64,000 nt of DNA from Streptomyces roseochromogenus subsp. oscitans DS 12.976 (GTDB lineage Bacteria; Actinomycetota; Actinomycetes; Streptomycetales; Streptomycetaceae), in NCBI RefSeq assembly GCF_000497445.1, contig NZ_CM002285.1, positions 6,690,719 to 6,754,718 of the forward strand. The letters run 5' to 3'. Position 1 is the stretch's first letter; each line of letters begins with the position of its first letter. Shown here in pieces: positions 18,887-26,500 of the stretch. The notes beneath the pieces are model-generated. The model was not told the DNA's origin and did no database searches. It was given only the letters and a program-made list of their open reading frames with translations. Position numbers and translations under genes: made by a program.

Positions 18887-18906
18887 GTTACCTCAACCGA
18901 ATTAAC
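18887..18906. promoter_or_regulatory. Palindromic candidate operator upstream of ABC operon
   Basis: The 20-bp sequence is symmetric as GTTA-N2-TC-N4-GA-N2-TAAC. It lies 75-94 bp upstream of the ABC start codon in a relatively AT-rich stretch, where a repressor of MarR or TetR type could bind. No regulator gene is adjacent in the window. Confidence 0.4.
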
Positions 18907-18960
18907 CCGACAGCCCAGCATCAACCCGACGGCCCAGCGCTTACGGCCAGGGGCTGTGGG

Positions 18961-20412
18961 TCACACGCGGAACGCTCCCGGGTGGGTCTGCTCCCGCACC
19001 GCCACGAACTGCTGCCGCACCGCCTGGCCCACGGCCAGTTCGTCGCCCGGCTCCAGCACCTGTGCCGCGGCCCCCTGCCAGGCCGGCGGGGTACGCGGAT
19101 CGAGCGTGCCCTGTGACACACCCAGCGCCCAGGCCGCCTGCCGGGCCGCGCCGATCGCCGCGTAGTCCGCGGGCTGCGGTACGACGACCTGCGCACCGAA
19201 CAGCGAGGGCGCCGCGGCCTGCACGGCCGGCAGCTCGGCGGCCGGGCCCAGCAGGAAGATCCGCCGCACGTCCACGCCCCGCCCGCGCAGCACGTCGAGC
19301 GCGTCGGCGAGCCCGCACAGCATGCCCTCGAACGCGGCTCGCGCCAGATGCTCCGGTTTCATCGACTCCCGCCGGAGCCCGGCGAGCGTCCCGGCGGTGT
19401 GCGGCAGACTCGGGGTCCGCTCACCCTCCAGATAGGGGAGCAGGACGAGTCCATGGGAGCCCGGCGTGGACTTCATCGCCAGCTCGGACAGGCTCTCCAG
19501 ATCCGGCAGCCCGAGCAGTTCGGCGGTGCCGCGCAGGGTGCGCACGGCGTTCAGGGTGGTGACGACCGGCAGGTGCATGCCGGTGGCGTCGGCGAGGGAG
19601 GTGATCATCCCGGACTGGTCGGCGAGCGCCTCGGGATGGACGGCCATCACGGACCCGGAGGCCCCGAGCGATACGACGGCGTCCCCCAGCCCGATCCCGA
19701 GCCCGAACGCGGCCGCCATGGTCTCCCCGGTCCCCGCGGAGATGAGCAGCCCCTCCGGGGTCGTACCGGCCGCGTCCGACGGGCCGATCACCTCCGGCAG
19801 CATCGCCTGATGGCCGAGTGCCAGCTCGACCAGGTCGGGCCGGTAGGCACCGGTGGCGGCCGACCAGTACCCGGTTCCGGAGGCACCCCCGCGATCAGTG
19901 GTCCGGCGCACCGGCCGCCCGAGCAGCTGCCAGACCAGCCAGTCGTGCGCCTGCAGCAGTACGGCCGTCCGGCGGGCGTTCTCGGGCTCGTTCTTCGCGA
20001 GCCAGCGCAGCTTGGTGGCCGGCTGTGCGGCCGATGGCACGCACCCCACGGCCTGCGCCCAGGCCTCGCGCCCGCCGAGGGCGTCGATGAGATCGGCGGC
20101 CGCGACCTGCGCCCGCTTGTCGCCGCCGACCAGCGCCGGGCGGACGGTGTTGCCCTGGGCGTCCAGGGGGATCAGCGCGTTCTGCTGGGCCGACACACCG
20201 ATGGCCTGTACGCCCTCCAGCAGGCCACCGCCCGCGGCTTCGCCGAGGGAGAGCAGCCAGGCCTGGGGGTCTATGTCGCTCGGGCGAGCGCCGTCCGGCG
20301 TCTCGACCGGATGCGGTGCGTATCCCTGCCGTAGTACGGCACCGGTGTCTGCGTCGCAGACCACGATGCGTGTGAAGTCCGGTGAGCTGTCCAGCCCGGC
20401 GACTATCCCCAT
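18961..20412 (-). CDS. FGGY-family carbohydrate kinase (xylulokinase-like)
   Basis: The 483-residue product starts at ATG giving MGIVAGLDSSPDFTRIVV, the first phosphate-binding loop of the sugar-kinase/actin fold. The second loop is GTGETMAAAFGLGIG and the adenosine region ends with QPADYAAIGAARQAAWALG. It should phosphorylate a pentulose or related sugar using ATP. The first loop has DSS where xylulokinases have DxGT, so the substrate is uncertain. There is no clear ribosome binding site; an AAAATT-like -10 element about 10 nt upstream suggests a leaderless message. It stands alone, with no sugar transporter nearby. Confidence 0.82.
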   Translation of the reverse strand: MGIVAGLDSSPDFTRIVVCDADTGAVLRQGYAPHPVETPDGARPSDIDPQAWLLSLGEAAGGGLLEGVQAIGVSAQQNALIPLDAQGNTVRPALVGGDKRAQVAAADLIDALGGREAWAQAVGCVPSAAQPATKLRWLAKNEPENARRTAVLLQAHDWLVWQLLGRPVRRTTDRGGASGTGYWSAATGAYRPDLVELALGHQAMLPEVIGPSDAAGTTPEGLLISAGTGETMAAAFGLGIGLGDAVVSLGASGSVMAVHPEALADQSGMITSLADATGMHLPVVTTLNAVRTLRGTAELLGLPDLESLSELAMKSTPGSHGLVLLPYLEGERTPSLPHTAGTLAGLRRESMKPEHLARAAFEGMLCGLADALDVLRGRGVDVRRIFLLGPAAELPAVQAAAPSLFGAQVVVPQPADYAAIGAARQAAWALGVSQGTLDPRTPPAWQGAAAQVLEPGDELAVGQAVRQQFVAVREQTHPGAFRV

Positions 20413-20482
20413 ACGGAGAATTTTGCCGCATCGCCGCGCCGGCTTCGGCCGATGGGCGCCCAATGGGGTGGGAGTGTCTCAG

Positions 20483-20546
20483 TGTCGGCGGGTGCGGGTC
20501 CGTTGTGGCTGGTCGCTCGGTTCCCGCGCCCCTGGGGAACCGGTGC
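20483..20546. repeat. Dispersed Streptomyces-type intergenic repeat, copy 2
   Basis: This segment holds GCGGGTCCGTTGTGGCTGG followed by TCGC and CCCGCGCCCCTGGGG. It is the inverted counterpart of the AGCCACAACGCACCCGCAG part of the element at 8,535-8,650. It fills the gap between the FGGY kinase start and the small membrane-associated gene. Confidence 0.55.
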
Positions 20547-20555
20547 TCAACCCGC

Positions 20556-20861
20556 TTACGTGTCGCTGGTGCCCCAGTCGTCCTCGGGGGTGCCGTTGAG
20601 GTTCCGCTCCCGCAGGGATCGCACCCGCTGGGCCACGGTCTCGGGGACCCGGTCTCCGACCCTGTCGCTGACCGTGTGGAAGGCCTTGCCTGCGTACTGG
20701 CGGCCCTGCTGGGCGGCGCTCTCGGCCGTGTTGCGGACGGCAGGGTTCTGCGCGATCCGCTGGACGGCCTTCTTCAGCTGCTCGTAGCGCTCGCGTCCGG
20801 CCCTCGTGCCGAGTACGTAACCGAGGGCCAGTCCGGCGACGAACGTGAGCCGGTAGCGCAT
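20556..20861 (-). CDS. Small YtxH-like membrane-associated protein
   Basis: The 101-residue product starts at MRYRLTFVAG with GAAGGG about 10 nt upstream; an in-frame GTG three codons earlier is an alternative. A short hydrophobic segment with glycine zipper (LTFVAGLALGYVLGTRAGRE) is followed by a charged helical tail: YEQLKKAVQRIAQNPAV and DRVGDRVPETVAQRV. This layout, glycine-rich membrane segment plus amphipathic helix, is that of YtxH-like stress or envelope proteins. The function is unknown. Confidence 0.75.
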   Translation of the reverse strand: MRYRLTFVAGLALGYVLGTRAGRERYEQLKKAVQRIAQNPAVRNTAESAAQQGRQYAGKAFHTVSDRVGDRVPETVAQRVRSLRERNLNGTPEDDWGTSDT

Positions 20862-21019
20862 GGCTGCCACCCTTCCCTTGCCTTGGTCTGCGGTGCGACG
20901 TGGGCGCCGAGGGTACCGATTGGCGGAGCACCCCCCTGCTTGCGCTAATGTATGTGTCGCAGCGAGCGCCCGCCCCCTGGCGAATACCCAGGTAGGTACG
21001 TTCGATGCAATCGAGGCGA

Positions 21020-21092
21020 TCCTCCGTAGCTCAATTGGCAGAGCAGCCGGCTGTTAACCGGCAGGTTACTGGTTCGAGTCCAGTCGGGGGAG
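21020..21092 (+). tRNA. tRNA-Asn (GTT), copy 1
   Basis: This is a 73-nt cloverleaf. The acceptor stem TCCTCCG pairs with CGGGGGA, the anticodon loop CTGTTAA carries GTT, and the T arm reads TTACTGGTTCGAGTCCAGT. CCA is not encoded. It is identical to the copy 6 nt downstream. Confidence 0.96.
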
Positions 21093-21098
21093 CTTCGG

Positions 21099-21171
21099 TC
21101 CTCCGTAGCTCAATTGGCAGAGCAGCCGGCTGTTAACCGGCAGGTTACTGGTTCGAGTCCAGTCGGGGGAG
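21099..21171 (+). tRNA. tRNA-Asn (GTT), copy 2
   Basis: This is identical in sequence and structure to the first copy, separated from it by CTTCGG. A rho-independent terminator follows at 21,183, so the two probably form one transcription unit. Confidence 0.96.
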
Positions 21172-21182
21172 CGCAGTGAACG

Positions 21183-21207
21183 AGGACCCCTTGGGGGTCC
21201 TTTTTCA
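21183..21207 (+). terminator. Intrinsic terminator after tRNA-Asn pair
   Basis: AGGACCCC, a TT loop and GGGGGTCCT form a compact stem directly followed by TTTT. This is a classic factor-independent terminator. Confidence 0.85.
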
Positions 21208-21347
21208 TGCCCGCGGGAACCGCCGTGCCCGCGCCGTAGTCCTCAAGGTCATGAGCAGCACGGATGCCGACCATCCGAAGCAGGAGATCGTATGAGCGGC
21301 TATGCTGCGGCAGACGGCGCGCACACATGTACGCGACACGCCGCTAT

Positions 21348-21424
21348 GGGGCGGTAGCTCAGCCGGTTAGAGCAGCGGACTCATAATCCGTCGGCCGTGG
21401 GTTCGAGTCCCACCCGCCCCACCA
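21348..21424 (+). tRNA. tRNA with anticodon CAT (Ile2 or elongator Met), integration target
   Basis: The acceptor stem GGGGCGG pairs with CCGCCCC, followed by A and an encoded CCA. The anticodon loop is CTCATAA, giving CAT. The sequence does not by itself tell a lysidine-modified tRNA-Ile2 from elongator tRNA-Met; I lean to Ile2. From base 21,377 (within the anticodon stem) to just past CCA it is duplicated at 47,762-47,810, so the gene is kept intact by the inserted element's own tRNA 3' end. Confidence 0.93.
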
Positions 21425-21425
21425 G
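21377..21425 (+). repeat. attL: 49-bp direct repeat within tRNA 3' end
   Basis: The core begins GGACTCATAATCCG and ends CCCCACCAG. It matches 47,762-47,810 base for base over 49 bp and the match stops at both edges (GC versus AA on the left, GCAC versus TGCA on the right). It covers the anticodon arm through the CCA end, the usual target of tyrosine integrases. Confidence 0.93.
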
Positions 21426-21465
21426 GCACCGCAGGTGCAGAAGCGTTTCTACCTGCGAAAACGTA

Positions 21466-21504
21466 GAAGGAGGGCCGCCGCGCCGAGCGTGGTGGCCCTC
21501 CTTC
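21466..21504. terminator. Long-stem hairpin between tRNA and integrase
   Basis: GAAGGAGGGCC and GGCCCTCCTTC form an 11-bp perfect stem around a 17-nt loop. It lies between the 3' ends of the tRNA and the integrase gene, so it probably terminates both. Confidence 0.75.
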
Positions 21505-21524
21505 ACTCGTTCAGATCAAGATCC

Positions 21525-21562
21525 AGTGGACGCGTAGTGGACGCGGGGACGGTTCAGTGGAC
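21525..21562. repeat. AGTGGAC repeats at the island's left end
   Basis: AGTGGAC occurs at 21,525, 21,536 and 21,556. A matching set with 11-bp spacing lies near the right end at 47,617-47,645. Their placement near both att cores suggests arm-type binding sites for integrase or its directionality factor. The last copy overlaps the integrase stop codon. Confidence 0.45.
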
Positions 21563-23203
21563 CGAAGTACTCTCACGCGCCTTTCGTCGCCTGCTTGGCC
21601 CCCGGCGGGCGGTCCGGATCGCTGCGGAAGGCAAGCCGGTCGGTAGCGACCAGGCGTCCAGGGCTGGAGACTTGGAGCGGGCGATCGTGAAGCGGGTGAG
21701 CGAGAACGCGGACCGCTGCTCCTCCGGGTAACGGTCGTTGAAGTTCTCGACCCGGACCAGCTCCAGATCGTTCGCGGCGCAGTGGTCGCGTATCCATTTC
21801 ACAGCCGCGTTGGCGGCATCGTCCTGGCCGCGGCCGGCCATCGTGATCATGCCGAGGAGATCGGCGTCCGGATGAGGCTGCGCTCCGACGGCCCAGGTAT
21901 CGGCCGACTGCCGCGCGCCGTGGGCGAAGAAGACGGCCACGTCGCCTTGCCAGGCTTCCGCGGGGATCTCCATGGGGGTGCGTACCTTGAAGGGGATTTC
22001 GCGGGGGACGACGGCCATCACGGACTCGGCTTCGGCCCGCATCATCTCGGGCAGCACGCTGGTGTAGGTGTCGGAGGTGATCTGGCGTGAGGAGTGCCCC
22101 AGCTTCTCCTGGACCACCTTGATGTCGGTCCCGGCGAGCAGGGACAGGGTGGCAGCGAGGTGGCGCAGGTCGTGGAGGCGGACTGGCGGAAGGCCGGACA
22201 GCTCCACGAGACGGGAGAAGCGTCGTGATATCCAGTCGGGATGGAGCGCCTCACCGTTCTCGTGCGTCCACACGCGGCCGGTCTCGTCGTAGGCGTCCTT
22301 CCACTCCTGGCGCTTCTGTTCTTGCTTCGTACGGAAGTTGACCAGGTTGTCGCCGGACTCCAGGCTCAGTGGCAGGGTGCGAACGCTGTCGGCCTTCGGC
22401 GTCTCGCCGTACAGCTTGTAGACGACTTCCACGATCTGTTGGGAGATCCGCAGCCAGAGCGCATCGGTGCTGACCTCCGTCCAGGGCAGCGCAGCCATTT
22501 CTCCACGGCGGGGGCGCAGGAAGATGAACGAGTGCCATAGTTCGTAGAGCCAGTCGTCTTTGACAAAGTCCAGGAACTCGCCGGTCAGTTGCGGCGTCCA
22601 GACCATGACCGGGCCGGGCTTCTCCCCGGTGCGCTTCCAGTGCTCGATTCGCTCAGGGGTCCAGACGAGCGGCTTCGGGCGGGTGACCGGCGGCAGCTCG
22701 ACCAGCTGTGCCCAGTTCTTGGCGAACGCGCTTTCGCGCTTGATACCCCAACTCAAGGCGGAGGACAGCGTGTCGTTGATGCGGTGCATGGTGGCTGCGG
22801 AAGTGACCTTCCGCAGCCCTCTCTTCCCTTCGCGAAGTGCCGCGTTCGCGTCGAGGAACGTTCGTCGGGCGGCGCGGCGCTCCTCCTTCTTCCCGGCTGC
22901 CCTCACCCAGGCCTGGTGCGCGGCGTCGCGGTCCTTCTGGAGCTGATCGACGCGGAGGCGGTGGAGAACTCTCTCGGCGTTCTCCTTCTCGATGGCGTCG
23001 TACATGAGGTCGAGGTGCCGGACCTTGAGGTTGCACCGCTTGATGTGCCCCAGGTGAGGGATGAGGTAGTTGTGAATGTGCTCTTCGTAGCCATGGCGGG
23101 TCGTGCGGGCCAGTGACTTCTTTGCCTTGATCCACCGGAGGAAGAAGTCGCCGCACTTCTTACAAGGGTCGCGAAGGCGAACGCATAGGGGCTTGAGCGG
23201 CAA
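21554..23203 (-). CDS. int: Tyrosine recombinase (site-specific integrase) of the island
   Basis: The 549-residue product starts at TTG with AGGAG 6 nt upstream. The core-binding SAM-like domain is at about residues 18-160, interrupted by a charged helical hairpin (80-130). The catalytic residues are Arg233 (RPRRGE), His344 and Arg347 (LHDLRHLA), His370 (LGHSS) and Tyr380 (SDTYTSVLP). It lacks the usual N-terminal arm-binding domain, having instead a short stretch with four Cys (positions 7, 14, 17, 57). It continues for about 160 residues after the nucleophile, an unusual tail including GDVAVFFAHGARQSADTWAVG. It should catalyse integration into the CAT tRNA next to it. No excisionase is visible beside it. 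Confidence 0.93.
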   Translation of the reverse strand: MPLKPLCVRLRDPCKKCGDFFLRWIKAKKSLARTTRHGYEEHIHNYLIPHLGHIKRCNLKVRHLDLMYDAIEKENAERVLHRLRVDQLQKDRDAAHQAWVRAAGKKEERRAARRTFLDANAALREGKRGLRKVTSAATMHRINDTLSSALSWGIKRESAFAKNWAQLVELPPVTRPKPLVWTPERIEHWKRTGEKPGPVMVWTPQLTGEFLDFVKDDWLYELWHSFIFLRPRRGEMAALPWTEVSTDALWLRISQQIVEVVYKLYGETPKADSVRTLPLSLESGDNLVNFRTKQEQKRQEWKDAYDETGRVWTHENGEALHPDWISRRFSRLVELSGLPPVRLHDLRHLAATLSLLAGTDIKVVQEKLGHSSRQITSDTYTSVLPEMMRAEAESVMAVVPREIPFKVRTPMEIPAEAWQGDVAVFFAHGARQSADTWAVGAQPHPDADLLGMITMAGRGQDDAANAAVKWIRDHCAANDLELVRVENFNDRYPEEQRSAFSLTRFTIARSKSPALDAWSLPTGLPSAAIRTARRGPSRRRKARESTSVH

Positions 23204-23581
23204 GCCAACTCCTGTCGTGTGATGTTGATCTCATGGTGACAGTGTGTGCGCGGAACGAAGAGCGTGTCAGTTTTCAGTAAAGAGCCGATCATTCACAGGT
23301 TGCGCACAGGTGTTCACCGCTCTGAGGGTCGTCACCGCGATGACTGTCGGTAACTTCCCCTGCCGATTTTGGTCTTGCTTCGTGTGCATGACGCGTGCAT
23401 ATGGTGATGATCCTCTCCCGGAACGGATCAGACCAGTCCGTTTCTGGGAGAAGGGCCGGCGCGTCCTGGGGGGAAGCGCCACGTACACGCCAGCCTCCCC
23501 AACTCCCGAGGGGGCTGGCCGCTTCCCTCTCAGAGCGTGACCCGGAATACGGGGCCACACCTTCATAGAGAGGGATTGCGC
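23204..23581. other. Divergent promoter region, integrase / giant toxin
   Basis: This 378-bp gap separates two divergent genes. It is less GC-rich in its first half (for example GTGTCAGTTTTCAGTAAAG near 23,264). A GAGAGGGA ribosome binding site for the toxin is at 23,567-23,575. I see no complete gene; an excisionase is not recognisable here. Confidence 0.5.
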
Positions 23582-26500
23582 GTGTTGCGCAGACCACCCA
23601 GACCACCATCGAGCAGACGCAGATGGGCGAGAAGACTGGCGACTCCGGTCGTCTCCATCGCCTCACTCGGCCTGCTCGCCACCCTTGCCGTCCACCCCGA
23701 ACTCGTCACCCACGATCCGAGCGGCGTGAAGCCGGCAGCTGACTCCTACCCCTGGTACACCCAGACGGCGGCCGAGCAGTTGCGGCAGGACCAGTGCCTC
23801 ATGTCAGAGGTTCTGCGCCTGGGCGGGCCCACCATGGCCACGACCGCGCAGGACGGGCTGAACCAGCCCGCGGACAAGCTGCACGTCCTGGCCAACCGGG
23901 ACCACTGGGACAAGACTCCGCTCGCGGGCGCCTACCAGAAGGACCGGGACGCCTACGACAAGCAGCTCGACGACCTTCACAACCTGCGCAACGCCTGGCA
24001 GAAGCCGCTCGCTGGCCTGTCGACGCCGGCCGGGTTCACCGATGCGGACTTCCACTGGCCTCCGGGATCGCCCGGTGACGGCAAGCAGGACTTCTACACG
24101 CAGACCGGCCTGTCGAAGTGGATATCCGACCGGTTCTGGAAAGACGACGCCGACTTCTACACCGACCCCACCGCCAAGGCCGACGACAAGACGGTCCAGG
24201 CGTTCAAGACGATCGGCGACCCCCTCTACACCGGGGACCCCGACCCCAGCCTGCCCCCCGAGGCCCGGGACCGCCGTTACGCGGAGCAGTCCGCCTACGA
24301 GTTCCTGAAGTTCAGGGACCAGTACTTCGCCGATGACCTGCGGCTGTTCCTGACCTCGGGCGGTTTCCCCCACACCGCACCGGATCCGGACTCCCCGGAG
24401 TACCGGGTCGCCGTGGAGGACGTGAAGACCCGGTTCGCGGCCTGCTCCTGGCGGGACCCGATCGACCCGGACAAGGTTCTCGGCGACGTCACCAGCACAG
24501 CCGCGAAGGAGTGGCAGCAGGAGATCAGCAGCCAGGCGGGGATGCGGAACACCATCCTGGACGCCAACGAGGACGCCGTCACCAGCCTCACCAAGGCCGC
24601 CAAGATCCTCGGTGACCTGCTGGGCCAGTCCTGGACGGCTGACCATCTCGCGCGCTGGCAGGACTACTGGCAGCCGGGTGGGCTCGGCTGGGTCGGGGAT
24701 GCCGACAACATCGTCCAGGTCGTCAACGCCGCCGGTAAATGCCTCGACGTCCAGGGCTCCGGTACCGCGAATGGCACGCCGGTGCAGGTGTACACCTGCA
24801 ACAACAGTGCGGCACAACGGTGGAAGATCCACGGCAGCGAGGATGCCGCCCAGCTCGTCAACGTCGCCTCGCAGAAGTGCCTGGATGTCGCCGGGAACAA
24901 CGACGACAACAAGACGCCGATCCGGATCTGGCAGTGCAATGACAGCCCCGCCCAGCGGTGGGCGCTGAACATGCAGTCCGACACCCCCATCAAGAGTGTC
25001 GGCACCGGGAAGTGTCTGGACCTGCACACGTTCAACAACGGGCAGGACGCCTGGCTGTACGGCTGCAACAACAGTGCGGCGCAGAAGTTCCGGGTCAAGC
25101 CCCTCGGTCACAACGGCACCGACGACAGCAGCTACCCGGACAAGGCGCAGTTCACCAAGGCCACCACCGGCATCACCAACGCACGCACCAAGGCCAAGAG
25201 CCTCCTGGAAGACCTGAAGGCGTTGCAGAAGACCGCAGCGGCGGCGGCGAAGAAGTCCGACGACGCCGAAACTGCCTCCTACCAGGTTGCCGACCAGCAG
25301 GGCGCCCCGCGTGGGCGCGGGCTGTTGGTGGGTCAGCAGAAGAACCAGGTCACCCAGGGCATCACCGCCGCTGTGGACGCCATGGAGAAGGCCGGCGAAA
25401 CGGCGGAGGCTGCCACCCGCGCGAGTGGCTCGGACAGCGACACGATCGCCCAGCGCGCGATAGCTCAGGCCGCGCAGGTCAAGACGGAGTTCCGCCACCA
25501 GGCCGCCCACACCGCAGAGTTGCAGGCCAAGGCAGCAGCGGATGCGGCGAAGGTCCACCGGGACAACGCCAAGCAGGATGCTGACACCGCCAAGCAGAAG
25601 CTTGGCGAAACGCTCGCGGCGGAGGACAAGGCGAAGACGGCGGCCGCCACCGCCCACGCCCGCCGCCTGGACGCCGAAGCCCAGGAGGCCACGGCGAAGC
25701 AGGAGAAGGCCAACGCCGCCGCCGCCCAGACCGAAGCGAACCAGCATCGGAAGAACGCCGAGGACCTGGCGGGCAAGGCGAAGGACGCGAAGGACAAGGC
25801 CGAAGCCTCCGAGAAGACCGCATCGGACAAGCGGGACGACGCCAAGGCCAAGGCCAACCACGCCCGCGACATGCGGAATGACGCCTGGGACGCCCAGCAG
25901 AAAGCCAACGTCGACCGCACCAAGGCCGACGCAAAGAAGGCTTACGCCGACTCCCTCGACGCCGGGGACGACGCCGACAAGGCACGCCAGGCCGCGAACG
26001 ACGCCGACAAGCACGCGACCGACTCCGAGACGGCCGCCAAGAAGGCCCAGGACGAAGCCGACGCCGCCACACAGTCTGCCGAGGACGCCGATGCGGCAGC
26101 GACCAGGGCTGAGGCGGCGGCGAAGCGGGCACGCGCGGACGCCAATGAAGCGCAAGCGGCGAAGGCAGACGCCGACGCAGCCGTACGCACCGCCACCGCC
26201 ACGGCCGCTGACGCCATCGCAGCCTCCCAGCACGCCGCCGGCGAAGCACGGACAGCCGTCAAGCTCGCGGATGAGGCCGAGACCGATGCGAACAACGCCA
26301 AGGCCCAAGCGGACTCGGCGAAGAAGGACCTGAAGGACGCCCTCGTCGCAGCGGCCAAGTCCGCCGGGTACGCGCACGTCACCGCCCAGGCGGCCGTGGA
26401 TGCGGGGAAGTCGGCGAAGCAGGTCGTCAAACCCGCCAACGACGCCATCGAACTCGGCTCCCCCTACATTGACAACGACTCCACAGCCGAGCTGGTGGTC

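Noticed and set aside
15136-18905. Long plus-strand frames opposite the ABC exporter genes
   Set aside because: Histidine- and arginine-rich translations without motifs; the minus strand carries complete ABC domains.
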